Shown: in pieces, positions 52,685-62,216 of the stretch
Layout of the letters: every line of letters starts with the position of its first letter
How positions within the stretch are numbered: the stretch's first letter is position 1
NCBI GenBank assembly: GCA_030388825.1
Contig: CP128835.1
Location: forward strand, 2,970,001 to 3,034,000
DNA length: 64,000 nucleotides
Direction of reading: 5' to 3'
Source: Rossellomorea sp. AcN35-11
GTDB taxonomy: Bacteria > Bacillota > Bacilli > Bacillales > Bacillaceae_B
The notes under the pieces: model-generated
Seen by the model: the letters and a program-made list of their open reading frames with translations, nothing else
Databases searched by the model: none
Told to the model about the DNA's origin: nothing
Translations under genes and position numbers: made by a program

Positions 52685-52741
52685 AGAGATCTTCCTTTCC
52701 TTCTTGCCTTTTTGAGAAGGCATCCTAACTAGGGAGATCGA

Positions 52742-53158
52742 TCACTTCTTTGCCTTTTCGTATGCGTCATGCCAATGAGGAAACAACTTCCTTATTGAAA
52801 CCGGTCGGAAGGTTTCCTGCTTGACACAAACATGTTTAGATTGTCCTGTAATGGCAAGTTGATTTTGTCCATTATAAATTTCGTAAGCATATGTAATTCT
52901 CAGTCCGTCATATTCTTCAATCCACGTCTTAACAAACGCTTTCTCTCCGTAACGAACGGGAGTTTTATAGCTGACATTCAGATCGATGACAGGAGAAAGA
53001 ATGCCTTCTTTTTCAATGTCCGCATATCTGAATCCCAGATCTTCAATGAGTTGAGTCCTTCCTAATTCCATCCAAACAAGGTAGTTTGCATGATACACAA
53101 CCCCCATTTGATCAGTCTCTGCGTATCGGACCTCAATGGTTTTTTCAGCAACTTTCAT
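52742..53158 (-). CDS. yneP: Hotdog-fold acyl-CoA thioesterase (YneP)
   Basis: 138 residues of the 4-hydroxybenzoyl-CoA thioesterase family. The active-site segment is YAETDQMGVVYHANYLVWME with the catalytic Asp, followed by the long hot-dog helix GRTQLIEDLGF and strands KTPVRYGEKAFVKTW and LRITYAYEIYN. It hydrolyses acyl-CoA thioesters; chain preference unknown. The location matches B. subtilis yneP. Confidence 0.9.
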   Translation of the reverse strand: MKVAEKTIEVRYAETDQMGVVYHANYLVWMELGRTQLIEDLGFRYADIEKEGILSPVIDLNVSYKTPVRYGEKAFVKTWIEEYDGLRITYAYEIYNGQNQLAITGQSKHVCVKQETFRPVSIRKLFPHWHDAYEKAKK

Positions 53159-53260
53159 TCACTACACCCTCTTTAAGCTAATCATCAGTACTTTTTCATT
53201 TTAGCATAATTAAAGAGTGCAATGAACAGATTGGCTTTGGATTCGGTGATGAAGGATAAA

Positions 53261-53290
53261 ACCCGAACAGCAGGGCTTCGCTGTTCGGGT
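53261..53290 (-). terminator. Terminator of sspN-tlp
   Basis: ACCCGAACAGC and GCTGTTCGGGT arms beyond the tlp stop. Confidence 0.85.
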
Positions 53291-53300
53291 CTTACGGCTA

Positions 53301-53528
53301 TTATTGCTCTGTTTGATGAGCCTCGTCTTTGATCTCGTTACGAAATGCCTGCAGGCTTTCCCTGCGGCGCTCGTTTTTATCTTTAATGGACTGAAGCTGC
53401 TCCTCACTGTCAGTGAAAGCCATGGACTCCTCAGCTCTCTCCATATTCTCGATCGTATGCTGAACCATCCCTTGAAGCTTCTCTACGTTATCACTGCGAT
53501 CATCCGGATTCGGTTTATTCCATGCCAT
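53301..53528 (-). CDS. tlp: Small acid-soluble spore protein Tlp
   Basis: 75 residues, highly charged and without aromatic core: MAWNKPNPDDRSDNVEKLQG, then HTIENMERAEESMAFTD and ERRRESLQAFRNEIKDE. This is the thioredoxin-like Tlp family of minor SASP, made in the forespore under sigma-G. It lies after sspN on the same strand, as in B. subtilis. Confidence 0.93.
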   Translation of the reverse strand: MAWNKPNPDDRSDNVEKLQGMVQHTIENMERAEESMAFTDSEEQLQSIKDKNERRRESLQAFRNEIKDEAHQTEQ

Positions 53529-53595
53529 CCTTCATTCCTCCTGTTATTCATATTGGGGACGGACCTTCATGTCAGACCCTATTCATAAATAAGCG

Positions 53596-53739
53596 TTATT
53601 CACCCTTTGTCTGGATGACTTGAGCGTGCTTACCTGATTTATCCTGCATTTGTTTCCCTTTGTTGCCACCGGCAGCTCTTGATTGTGTACCGATATGGTT
53701 TGGTGCAAAATGATTCTGACTTCCTTTTGGATTGCTCAT
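53596..53739 (-). CDS. sspN: Small acid-soluble spore protein N
   Basis: 47 residues: [20 protein letters not shown], then [21 protein letters not shown] minor forespore SASP. The start at 53739 has AAGGAGGGG eight bases upstream; the ORF extension to 53811 lacks one. Confidence 0.92.
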   Translation of the reverse strand: MSNPKGSQNHFAPNHIGTQSRAAGGNKGKQMQDKSGKHAQVIQTKGE

Positions 53740-53844
53740 TAACTTCCCCTCCTTACTAATATGATTACCAAAATGGGATAGAAGAAAAGGCGTAATAATT
53801 GGCAGAATCATTTAAGGAGACAAAAAAATAAGCCTCGTAATTTC

Positions 53845-53991
53845 TTACTCGGCTTTGCCCATCGGTCGCTTAATTTCAAGTCTTGCATCGATTCGTTCTT
53901 CAATCGCATCAATGGCATCCTGATCCAGAAGGAGTTGTTTTTTATTCTCTTTCACAAGATCTGCAAAAGATTTTTTCCTAGGTCTGCGCAA
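53845..53991 (-). CDS. FbpB-like small basic protein
   Basis: 48 residues from a TTG start after GAGGGG (RRPRKKSFADLVKENKKQLL, then DQDAIDAIEERIDARLEIK); an ATG at 54012 would add seven residues. It matches the pattern of the Fur-regulated basic proteins FbpA/FbpB (basic N-terminus, FxxLVxENKxxLL, IExRID), thought to help the FsrA sRNA in iron sparing. No Fur box was found by eye, so the regulation is unproven. Confidence 0.6.
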   Translation of the reverse strand: MRRPRKKSFADLVKENKKQLLLDQDAIDAIEERIDARLEIKRPMGKAE

Positions 53992-54106
53992 TTGATTCCC
54001 CTCGCTTTCCATTGTAGTGTTACCAATAGTATATCCAAATGTCAGATATTTTAAACAAAGGTCACAATGGAAGAGGTTAGCTATAGGTTAAGTTGAGGTC
54101 CGTCCC

Positions 54107-54695
54107 TCACTCAATTAATGCGGTGAAGGCGTCAAGGGTGGTGATAGCGCCGATTTGTTTGTGGGTGATGATGCCTTTTTCATTGATGACAAAGGTTGTT
54201 GGGACAGTTAGGATGTCGTAGGCGTTGTTTATTTTGTCGTCTTTATCCAAGAGGATGGGAAAGGTTAGTCCCATTGCTTTTTGGTATTCTTTTACGTTGT
54301 ATTGGGGATCGATATTGACCGCCAGGATTTTTACATCTGTACCGTATTGTTCATGGAATTGTTGCATGATTGGCATTTCTTCTTTACAGGGTGGACACCA
54401 GGTGGCCCAGAAGTTTAAAATCACTTTTTTTTCCTTTTAAGTCAGACAGTGTAATGGATTCACCCTCTAAAGTCTCAAGTTTAAAGTCGATGGCCCGGTC
54501 TCCTACATTTGGTCCTGGAAAGTTTTCTGAGGGTGCTGCTTCTGGCAACTCTCCTTCTTCTATATCAATGAGTTGATCATACGACTCTGTTTGTTGAAAT
54601 GTATTTTCTGAAAAGATATGGGGATTTGATTTATTTTCCATGTAGAATGCGAAAATGAATAAAATCACAAGCAAAGTCCCAAAAATGGATTTCAA
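54107..54695 (-). CDS. yneN: Membrane-anchored thiol-disulfide oxidoreductase (YneN/ResA-like; one frameshift)
   Basis: A TTG start at 54695, nine bases after AGAGGAG, gives an anchor helix (SIFGTLLVILFIFAF) and DFKLETLEGESITLSDLKGK. At a T8 run (54425-54432) the frame changes and continues VILNFWATWCPPCKEEMPIM with the redox CxxC, then PTTFVINEKGIITHK. A thioredoxin-like domain outside the membrane, reducing disulfides for example in cytochrome c or spore maturation. The break is probably a sequencing error. Synteny with citB supports yneN. Confidence 0.82.
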
Positions 54696-54796
54696 GGGAG
54701 AACGCTCCTCTCTGTGAAATGATCGTATTACCATCTTATGACTGCTTGTCTGTTTTTAGTCCAGGTATCGGAGAACAACAATGGAAGAAATAAAAA

Positions 54797-54820
54797 AAGT
54801 CCCGGGAAACCCCGGGACTT
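54797..54820 (-). terminator. Terminator of citB
   Basis: AAGTCCCGGG and CCCGGGACTT arms with a four-base loop and a T-run on the minus strand. Confidence 0.88.
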
Positions 54821-54829
54821 AGGCAGTCA

Positions 54830-57541
54830 TTATGCCTGTAATTTATTTCGAAGTACCATTTGTAGAATACCACCATGACGGTAGTAGTCTACTTCTACTT
54901 CAGAATCGAAACGAGCAAGCACTTCGAATTCTGTTTTCGATCCATCTTCAGCCACTGCAGTAACCGTTAAGATATCACGAGGTTTTACATCATTTGTAAT
55001 ATTGACAGAAATGGTTTCCTTACCAGTCAAACCTAATGACTCAGCACTGTCACCCTTCTTGAATTGTAGTGGCAGAACACCCATCATGACAAGGTTTGAA
55101 CGATGGATACGCTCGTAGCTTTCAGCGATAACAGTCTTGATACCCAAAAGGTTTGTACCTTTTGCAGCCCAGTCACGGGATGATCCCATACCGTAATCTT
55201 TTCCTGCCAGTACGACTAATCCGGTACCATCTTGTTGATACTTCATGCATGCATCATACATTGGCATTACTTCATTCTCAGGCCAATAAGTGGTAAAACC
55301 ACCTTCCGTGCCAGGAGCAATTTGGTTACGGATGCGGATGTTTGCAAACGTCCCGCGCATCATCACTTCATGGTTACCACGGCGTGAACCATATGAGTTG
55401 AAATCACGAGGTTCTACATTATTGGCACGAAGATATTTTCCAGCCGGTGTATCTTTACCGATGGCACCTGCTGGTGAAATGTGGTCAGTTGTAACGGAAT
55501 CTCCAAATTTACCAACTACACGAAGACCATTTAGACCTTTAATATCTTCAGGATTAGTCGCGAGTCCAGTAAAGAATGTTGGATTTTGGATGTATGTCGA
55601 GTTCTCATCAAAGCTGTAAAGAGGCTCGTTGCTTGTTTTAATCTCATTCCAACGCTCGTTTTCTGAGAAAACATGCTCGTATTCTTTACGGAATAATTCT
55701 GGAGTAACGGTTGACTTGACAGCATCTTTCACTTCATCTTGTGATGGCCAGATGTCTTTGAAGAATACGTCATTACCATCTTTATCTTTACCTAATGAAT
55801 CTTTTTGGAGGTCGATGTCCACTGTACCAGCTAATGCGTAAGCAACCACAAGAGGTGGAGAAGCTAAGTAATTCGCCTTCACAAGTGGATGGATACGTCC
55901 TTCAAAGTTACGATTACCTGATAATACAGATGTTAGAAGTAAATCTGCATCTGACACAGCTTTCTCGATCTCAGGACGCAATGGACCAGAGTTACCGATA
56001 CATGTTGTACAACCATATCCTACAAGGTTAAAGCCGATATCTTCCAGGTATGACAATAAGCCTGAATCTCTTAGGTAACCCGTTACAACTTTAGAGCCTG
56101 GCGCGAGTGATGTTTTCACGTAATCCGGAACATTCATTCCAAGCTCGACTGCTTTCTTGGCAACTAAGCCGGCACCCAGCATGACATATGGGTTCGATGT
56201 GTTTGTGCATGATGTAATGGCAGCGATTCCGATCGCTCCCGTAGGCATCACAACATCTTTTCCATCTTCTGTTGTATACTTAGCCGTTTTATTGATTTCA
56301 GATGCATCTAAACCGAAGCCTTGAACTCCTTCTTTAGCTGTAATTGCATGTTGGAAAGCTTCTTTCATATCAGAAAGAGGGATCAAATCCTGTGGACGTT
56401 TTGGTCCGGAAAGGTTTGGTTCCACGGCAGAAAGGTCAATTTCCACTACATCTGTATAGGTTGGCTCTTCTTTTTCAGGAGTGAAGAACATTTCATTTTT
56501 CTTCAGGTATTCTTCAACCATCTTGATATGATCCTCTTCACGACCTGTTAGTCGAAGGTAGTCCAGTGACTCAGAATCCACCGGGAAGAAACCACAAGTA
56601 GCACCATACTCTGGAGCCATGTTGGCAATGGTTGCACGGTCAGCAAGCGGTAATGTTGCCACTCCTGTTCCGAAGTACTCAACAAATTTGCCTACTACAC
56701 CCTTTTGACGCAATACTTGTGTCACTTTAAGAGCTAAGTCAGTAGCTGTTGCACCATTAGGAAGTTCCCCAGTCAATTTCACCCCGATTACTTCAGGGAT
56801 TGGGAAGTATGATGGTTGACCAAGCATTCCTGCTTCGGCTTCGATTCCACCAACACCCCAGCCTAATACACCGATACCGTTAATCATCGTAGTATGAGAA
56901 TCAGTACCCACCAATGTATCAGGATACGTTTCAAAGTCGCCCTCTGTTGTTTCAACAGCGTGTACAACATTTGCCAGATATTCTAAGTTAACTTGGTGAA
57001 CGATACCTGTTGCAGGCGGAACAGCACGATAGTTTTCAAATGCTTTTTGAGCCCAGCTAAGGAACTGATAACGCTCTGCGTTCCGTTCAAACTCAAGGTC
57101 CATATTGGCTTGCAATGCATTTGCAGTTCCATATTTATCAACTTGTACGGAATGGTCGATAACAAGATCAACCGGGATTTCAGGATTGATCTTTTGAGGG
57201 TCTCCCCCTATATCTGCCATTGCCTTACGTAAAGATGCTAAATCAACCACGGCCGGTACCCCTGTGAAGTCTTGAAGGATAACACGGGAAGGTTTGAATG
57301 GTACTTCTGCATCTTTCACTTCAGTTGAGCCCCAGTTCGCTAAATTTTCAACGTGTTCCTTGTTGATCACACGTCCGTCAAATTGACGAAGTACTGACTC
57401 AAGCAATACCTTTACACTATAAGGTAAGCGATTAATTTTTGTTACTCCTGCTTCTTCAAGCGCTTTTAAACGATAATAATGATAACGTTTTCCTTCTAGT
57501 TCGAAAGAAGACCGTGCATTAAATACATCGTTCTTTGCCAT
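54830..57541 (-). CDS. citB: Aconitate hydratase
   Basis: 903 residues, full length for bacterial aconitase A. It interconverts citrate and isocitrate in the TCA cycle with a 4Fe-4S cluster; the cluster Cys lie in [15 protein letters not shown] and [12 protein letters not shown]. Substrate-site segments [19 protein letters not shown] and [15 protein letters not shown] are present. In Bacillus the apoprotein also binds mRNA. The dyad ATAA-N7-TTAT upstream fits CcpC control by citrate. Confidence 0.97.
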   Translation of the reverse strand: MAKNDVFNARSSFELEGKRYHYYRLKALEEAGVTKINRLPYSVKVLLESVLRQFDGRVINKEHVENLANWGSTEVKDAEVPFKPSRVILQDFTGVPAVVDLASLRKAMADIGGDPQKINPEIPVDLVIDHSVQVDKYGTANALQANMDLEFERNAERYQFLSWAQKAFENYRAVPPATGIVHQVNLEYLANVVHAVETTEGDFETYPDTLVGTDSHTTMINGIGVLGWGVGGIEAEAGMLGQPSYFPIPEVIGVKLTGELPNGATATDLALKVTQVLRQKGVVGKFVEYFGTGVATLPLADRATIANMAPEYGATCGFFPVDSESLDYLRLTGREEDHIKMVEEYLKKNEMFFTPEKEEPTYTDVVEIDLSAVEPNLSGPKRPQDLIPLSDMKEAFQHAITAKEGVQGFGLDASEINKTAKYTTEDGKDVVMPTGAIGIAAITSCTNTSNPYVMLGAGLVAKKAVELGMNVPDYVKTSLAPGSKVVTGYLRDSGLLSYLEDIGFNLVGYGCTTCIGNSGPLRPEIEKAVSDADLLLTSVLSGNRNFEGRIHPLVKANYLASPPLVVAYALAGTVDIDLQKDSLGKDKDGNDVFFKDIWPSQDEVKDAVKSTVTPELFRKEYEHVFSENERWNEIKTSNEPLYSFDENSTYIQNPTFFTGLATNPEDIKGLNGLRVVGKFGDSVTTDHISPAGAIGKDTPAGKYLRANNVEPRDFNSYGSRRGNHEVMMRGTFANIRIRNQIAPGTEGGFTTYWPENEVMPMYDACMKYQQDGTGLVVLAGKDYGMGSSRDWAAKGTNLLGIKTVIAESYERIHRSNLVMMGVLPLQFKKGDSAESLGLTGKETISVNITNDVKPRDILTVTAVAEDGSKTEFEVLARFDSEVEVDYYRHGGILQMVLRNKLQA

Positions 57542-57673
57542 TTCGATTCCCCCTCTAAACTACATCACACAATAAGTCGAAAAGTTTTCGTTCTAAACTA
57601 ACGAACTTTTCTCACATTTCCATCTTAATACAAGCGATTACATAAGTAAATAACAATAAAGTTATTGTTTTTG

Positions 57674-57688
57674 ATAAGTTTTTCTTAT
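57674..57688 (-). promoter_or_regulatory. CcpC-type dyad upstream of citB
   Basis: ATAA (57674-57677), seven bases, TTAT (57685-57688), within the longer perfect dyad GATAAG...CTTATC. This is the CcpC box described at B. subtilis citB and citZ. The site lies about 130 bases before the start codon. Confidence 0.65.
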
Positions 57689-57867
57689 CTGAAACCATAA
57701 ACTCCTTAAGGTTTCTAGAGAAATATTGGTATGACAACATTTCGGCCTTTGTCAAAACGTGTCAACAGCAAAAAAATATTATCTTAAAAAAATAAATCTG
57801 TCAGCCACTCCCTCTAATAAGGCGAAGAATAAGGTGGAACTCTATTCTTATGGAGGTGATCTAGAAA

Positions 57868-58017
57868 ATGGCTAAACGTAAAGCAAACCATGTGATTACC
57901 GGTATGAATGCTGCTAAATCACAAGGGACAGGTGCAGGTTACAATGAAGAGTATTCAAATGAACCATTGACAGAAGCTCAAAAGCAGTTCAATAAGAAAC
58001 GTAAAACCAATCAGTAA
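57868..58017 (+). CDS. sspO: Small acid-soluble spore protein O
   Basis: 49 residues: [40 protein letters not shown], basic end KKRKTNQ. Minor forespore SASP (formerly CotK). RBS TGGAGGTGAT at ideal distance. Too short for common ORF cut-offs. Confidence 0.93.
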   Translation: MAKRKANHVITGMNAAKSQGTGAGYNEEYSNEPLTEAQKQFNKKRKTNQ

Positions 58018-58114
58018 TTCTTATTGTCGGCAATTGAATACTGTGCTAACTAAATCACGCGTCTATATGTAACGAGCTCTTCCCTTCTTCCCCTACCCTG
58101 TTTATTCAAAAATG

Positions 58115-58152
58115 AAACCCGCTCTGATACTATCCTCAGAGCGGGTTTTTTT
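58115..58152 (+). terminator. Terminator of sspO, bidirectional
   Basis: 13-bp arms AAACCCGCTCTGA and TCAGAGCGGGTTT followed by TTTT; also convergent to the next gene. Confidence 0.88.
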
Positions 58153-58159
58153 ATTATCT

Positions 58160-58420
58160 TTACACTTGTCCGTTTACTTCATTGACGATGGATGATAAAT
58201 CTGATTTAAATTGTTGAAGCTGTGCTCTCTGTGTGTCGGATGCCACTTCAAGAGCATTTTCGATCTGTTGATAGGCTTCGTTGACTTCATTTTTTAAGTG
58301 GGCCAGTTGTGTACCATAACTGGCTCCATCTAAAACCAGTTCATTGATTGTATTTTGGACTTCAGTCACACTCTGTTCGGCAGCCTGATAAGCTTGCTGC
58401 TTATTTTTATGGTATGGCAT
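58160..58420 (-). CDS. Small helical protein of unknown function
   Basis: 86 residues, almost wholly helical and rich in Gln, Ala, Glu (QAAEQSVTEVQNTINELVLD, HLKNEVNEAYQQIENALEV). Start behind AAGGAGAGATG. It resembles small coiled-coil proteins of the DUF2524/YtzC type, but I cannot assign it firmly. Its position between sspO and sspP suggests a spore role (inference). Confidence 0.65.
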   Translation of the reverse strand: MPYHKNKQQAYQAAEQSVTEVQNTINELVLDGASYGTQLAHLKNEVNEAYQQIENALEVASDTQRAQLQQFKSDLSSIVNEVNGQV

Positions 58421-58537
58421 ACATCATCTCTCCTTATTGTGAAAATAGCCTTTTTAGTATGGTCAAAGTGGATTGAAAGTATACCCATGAATAAACTGTT
58501 TTCCACCATAGCATCCTAAGAACAGGAGGGATGATGT

Positions 58538-58678
58538 ATGACGAATAAAAATGACAGCAAAGATATGCGTAAAAATGCACCGAAAGAATCAGGACAGCCG
58601 GAAGCGTTAAGTGGATCACATAAAGTGAAAAATCGAAACCATACCCGACAAAAACAACATAGCCATCACGATATGTAG
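58538..58678 (+). CDS. sspP: Small acid-soluble spore protein P
   Basis: 46 residues: [40 protein letters not shown], ending HSHHDM. The [26 protein letters not shown] pattern is that of SspP (formerly CotL). RBS AGGAGGG. B. subtilis has sspP next to sspO as well. Confidence 0.93.
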   Translation: MTNKNDSKDMRKNAPKESGQPEALSGSHKVKNRNHTRQKQHSHHDM

Positions 58679-58686
58679 TCTCTAGG

Positions 58687-58729
58687 AGGGAATGCAGGAA
58701 TGGATAGGTCCATCCTGCATTCCCTTTCC
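58687..58729. terminator. Bidirectional terminator between sspP and selA
   Basis: 13-bp arms AGGGAATGCAGGA and TCCTGCATTCCCT; T-rich on the plus side. Confidence 0.8.
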
Positions 58730-58733
58730 TTAT

Positions 58734-60138
58734 TTAATGCAAATTTTTTAGTGCATGGAGCAATTGTCCTTGTTCCTTCAGAGAGACTGTTCGTAGATCG
58801 AAGAGGACAGAATTCTCTTGAATCCTGGTAACGATGGAGGGATTGCCCGTTCTGAGTTTATCTTGCAGTTCCCTCGCTGACATATTGTCGTGGGTGACGG
58901 AAACAAGGTAAGTGTCTAACTCAACATCCGGCATGGTCCCTCCCCCTATCTGGCTTTTTCCTTCCATTATATCAAAAGTGAAATCAGGTAACAGACACCT
59001 GCCTTCTTTAGAAAAAAGGCTGGATTGCTGTAATATGTCTTCTTTTTTCCTGGTGATAGCCTCAATGGTGGGGTTTTTATCCATCACATCCCCTGTTATA
59101 TAATGCATGAGAGTCATCTCTAAAGCTGCCAAGGTCATTTTGTCTACACGTAAAATACGGGCAAGCTGATGCTTTTTTAACTGTTCGATCCAATGCTTTT
59201 TCCCTGCGATGATCCCTGCCTGAGGCCCTCCCAGTAATTTATCCCCGCTGAACGAAACAAGATCCACCCCTTTTTTTATCACATCTTTCACTAGGGGTTC
59301 TGCTCCGATTCCCATTTGAGTGAAGTCAAATAGGGCACCGCTTCCTAAATCTTCATAATAGATGACTTGTGGATGTTGACGGGACAACCGAACAAGTTCA
59401 TCTGTGGACACGGATGCAGTGAATCCTTTGATCACGAAATTACTTTGGTGTACCTTCATGATCATGGCCGTTTCCTCTCCTATTGCCAATTCAAAGTCCC
59501 TATAATGTGTTTTATTCGTTGTGCCCACTTCTGAAAGCTTTGCCCCGCTTTCTTCCATAATGGAAGAAATGCGAAACGAACCGCCGATTTCCACCAGTTC
59601 TCCTCTGGATACGATGACTTCTTTATGTTTGGCAAGTGAAGAAAGAATCAGGAAGACTGCTGCAGCATTATTATTTACAACCATGGCCGATTCCGCCCCG
59701 GTCAGTTCGCAGATGAATTTCTCAGCGTGGACATGCCTTGACCCCCCTGGTCCCCTCATCAATATTGTATTCGAGATTACTGTAGTGACCTGCCGTGTCT
59801 TTCACATGTTCAAGGACATCCCCTGCCAACGGGGCACGTCCTAAATTTGTATGTAAAATGGTTCCAGATGCATTGATGACTTTCCGAAGTGACAGGGAAT
59901 ACGATTTGTGCATCAATGAATCGGCTTCTGTGAACAACTTGACAATAAACTCAGGTGATTCTGGATGAGGTCCTGCCCACTGCCCATCCAGAATGGAATT
60001 CCTGAAATTGGTAACCGTTTTTTTTATGAGGTCCGTCCCTCTTTCCTTGGTAAGTCGATGTTTACTAAGGAAAGTTTGGAAATGAGTGGTATGTTGAAGT
60101 TTATGGATAGGTGGGATATGTCTGACTAACTTGTTCAT
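58734..60138 (-). CDS. selA: L-seryl-tRNA(Sec) selenium transferase (one frameshift)
   Basis: Converts seryl-tRNA(Sec) to selenocysteyl-tRNA(Sec) using selenophosphate and PLP. First frame: VINASGTILHTNLGRAPLAG and YSNLEYNIDEGTRG; after a C6 run (59742-59747) the second frame goes on SRHVHAEKFICELTGAESAM, VVNNNAAAVFLILSSLA, and the PLP Lys in DLVSFSGDKLLGGPQAGII. About 467 residues combined, the normal length. RBS AAAGGAGG. The extra G is probably sequencing error, since the two UGA-containing genes nearby need this enzyme. Confidence 0.93.
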
Positions 60139-60238
60139 TGGTGACCTCCTTTGTGCGTTTATACTGATTATAACACCCTCACCAATTAAATTAGAACGAA
60201 TACAATGTGTAAAAGAGTATGTTGGGGGTCAGGTGTTA

Positions 60239-60631
60239 ATGAGCAAGGATAAGGAGGATTTTTATTTAGAGAACTGGGAAGAGAATATGAAGGATTGGTT
60301 ATTGGATCCTGCTACGTTTCAATTGGATGAACAAGAATTCAGGGTGGACTTTCTGGATACTACCGAAGCGTTCATTGTAGAAATTGAGACTGAAAACATT
60401 TGTCCAGATGAGTTGATCATCAAGAAGGATGACACTCAATTGTCATTATCAATATTAATGAAAGATGAAATCAAGGTGAGGAACCGCACCATTCGTTTTC
60501 CTTTTTGTTTGAAACAACGGGCCATCACATATTCGATCGAACATCATACGATCGAAATAAACGTTCCGAAAAAGGACTGCCCCTCTCCCACATCCTATGT
60601 CATCAGGGTACAGGGATTGTCCAATGAGTAA
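60239..60631 (+). CDS. cotM: Hsp20-like spore coat protein (CotM-like)
   Basis: 130 residues with an alpha-crystallin/Hsp20 core: FRVDFLDTTEAFIVEIETEN, DELIIKKDDTQLSLSILM and the C-terminal IEINVPKKD. CotM, an outer spore coat protein of the Hsp20 family, occupies the same place next to sspP-sspO-citB in B. subtilis, which is why I use the name. The start at 60239 follows GGGGGTCAGGTG; the ORF extends upstream without a better site. Identity to CotM is inferred from fold and synteny. Confidence 0.7.
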   Translation: MSKDKEDFYLENWEENMKDWLLDPATFQLDEQEFRVDFLDTTEAFIVEIETENICPDELIIKKDDTQLSLSILMKDEIKVRNRTIRFPFCLKQRAITYSIEHHTIEINVPKKDCPSPTSYVIRVQGLSNE

Positions 60632-60652
60632 CCACTTTCTCTAAATAGATTC

Positions 60653-60682
60653 AAAAGGTCTGAGGCGAACTCAGACCTTTTT
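60653..60682. terminator. Bidirectional terminator between cotM and selW
   Basis: 12-bp arms AAAAGGTCTGAG and CTCAGACCTTTT with a five-base loop. Confidence 0.88.
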
Positions 60683-60687
60683 CTCTG

Positions 60688-60927
60688 CTAAAGGGATTCA
60701 ATTGTTGAAATGATATGGCTGATCTCTGGAAATACCCCCGTATCGAGCTTGGAGTAAATTTTTTTATTGTCCACAGTAATCTCGAAGGCTCCTCCAGAAG
60801 ATGGTACTAACGTTAGTTCATGAATCTCTGTACGAAAATGGTTGAATAGCTGTTCCGCGAAACTCGCGGCTTTAGGTGCGTAGTTTCACCTCATGCAAAA
60901 TTCAAGTATAATGGAACGATTTTCCAT
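60688..60927 (-). CDS. SelW-like (Rdx family) selenoprotein with in-frame UGA
   Basis: Read with UGA as selenocysteine (U), a 79-residue protein appears: MENRSIILEFCMRU, NYAPKAASFAEQLFNHF, VPSSGGAFEITVDNKKIYSK, GVFPEISHIISTIESL. CxxU at residues 11-14 and the PSSGGAFEI strand are diagnostic of the SelT/SelW/SelH thioredoxin-like family (redox, mechanism unclear). UGA is at 60888-60886; the SECIS-like hairpin follows. RBS AAGGAGGAA. Normal ORF callers miss the gene. The selA gene is two genes away. Confidence 0.88.
60855..60869 (-). ncRNA. SECIS-like hairpin of the SelW gene
   Basis: On the minus strand CCGCGA, loop GTT, TCGCGG. The loop begins 22 bases after the UGA and has G first, meeting the published bacterial SECIS rules (loop 16-37 bases after UGA, G in the first two loop positions). 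Confidence 0.75.
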
Positions 60928-61032
60928 TTGAAAATTCCTCCTTTTTTCTTAGTTCCTCTTTGTTTACATTCTATTATAGAGAAGATACATGTGCAAATCA
61001 CTCTATTCCCATTCATTTTAGTGACTAGTGCT

Positions 61033-61062
61033 TTGCTCATTTGTATTTTTATCCTGTACAAT
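61033..61062 (+). promoter_or_regulatory. Possible sigma-A promoter of selD
   Basis: TTGCTC (61033-61038), 18 bases, TACAAT (61057-61062), about 30 bases before the selD start. A moderate match by eye. Confidence 0.45.
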
Positions 61063-61093
61063 GAAAGTATACATACATAAAGGGGTGAAGAGT

Positions 61094-62147
61094 TTGAGTA
61101 AAGAAGAAATCATTCGACTGACAGAACTATCGTCAAAAGCTGGCTGAGGCTGCAAACTTAGTCCTAGTGACCTGACGCACGTGCTGCGTCAGCTGCCCCC
61201 TCAACCATCTACGGAAGCATTATTAGTAGGGAATGAATCATCCGACGATGGCGGTATCTTTCAATTGACTGAAGAACTTGCCATGGTACAAACCGTAGAT
61301 TACTTTACCCCCATCGTGGATGACCCCTATACGTTTGGTCAAATAGCAAGCAGCCAACGCTCTAAGCGACGTATATGCAATGGGTGGAACCCCTAAAACG
61401 GTTTTGAATATTGTGGGTTTTCCGATAAAAAAACTGGGAGGTCACGTCCTTACCTCCATCCTCTCAGGTGCACAAAGTAAAGTAATCGAAGCAGGCGCTG
61501 TCACGGTTGGAGGACATTCCATTGATGATCAGGAACCTAAATTCGGTTTAAGCGTAACCGGGATCGTACACCCGAAAAAATATTGGACGAATAACGGTGC
61601 TAAAGAAGGAGACGTCATCTTGATCACGAAACCTATAGGAGTTGGGATCATGACTACGGGTATCAAGCGTAAAGTAGTGACCGAATCCCAGGAAAAAGAA
61701 GTAATAGACGTCATGAGTACGTTAAATAAAAAAGCTGCAGAAGAATTACAACGCTTTGAGCCCAATGCAGTGACCGATATTACTGGCTTTGGATTGCTTG
61801 GCCATTCATTTGAAGTCGCTAAAGGGAGTGACGTAACAATACACTTAACCTACTCCTTGATTCCCATTTTAGATGGAACGAGGGAATTGGCTGCACAAGG
61901 AGTCATACCGGGTGGTTCCAAATCAAATCACAAATGGCTTGAAGAAAACGTTCACTATGACCCGGCACTTACAATGGAAGACCAATGGATTCTCTGCGAC
62001 GCAATCACTTCTGGAGGATTATTGATCAGTCTCCCAGAAGATCAAGGGAAAAAATACATTGAAGCGTTGCACTTTCATTCAATCTCAGCACAGATCATAG
62101 GCAGAGTAACAGCAAAACAGGACCGTAGTATTCTCGTTGAAAAATAA
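61094..62147 (+). CDS. selD: Selenophosphate synthetase, itself a selenoprotein (in-frame UGA; one frameshift)
   Basis: Makes selenophosphate from selenide and ATP, the selenium donor for SelA. TTG start at 61094 after AAAGGGGTG. Residues 1-20 read MSKEEIIRLTELSSKAGUGC, where U is UGA (61145-61147) at the position of the catalytic Cys (GCGCK in Cys forms). The body follows the family: VGNESSDDGGIFQLTEELAM, then after an extra A near 61347 ANALSDVYAMGGTPKTVLN, VGGHSIDDQEPKFGLSVTG, DITGFGLLGHSFEVA and CDAITSGGLLI. About 350 residues. UGA plus hairpin argues for true selenocysteine. Confidence 0.92.
61172..61192 (+). ncRNA. SECIS-like hairpin of selD
   Basis: Perfect 8-bp arms CTGACGCA and TGCGTCAG with loop CGTGC, beginning 24 bases after the UGA; the loop starts 32 bases after it and has G second. 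It fits the bacterial SECIS rules. Confidence 0.8.
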
Positions 62148-62149
62148 AA

Positions 62150-62216
62150 AAGCGTTGTTCCTTTTGACAGAAGTAAATGGATACTTCTGGCTTCTAAAGG
62201 AACAACGCTTATTTTT
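62150..62216. terminator. Bidirectional terminator between selD and helicase gene
   Basis: 15-bp perfect arms (62150-62164 and 62196-62210) enclosing a second hairpin CAGAAGTA/TACTTCTG, then T-rich sequence. It overlaps the last codons of the helicase gene. Confidence 0.8.
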
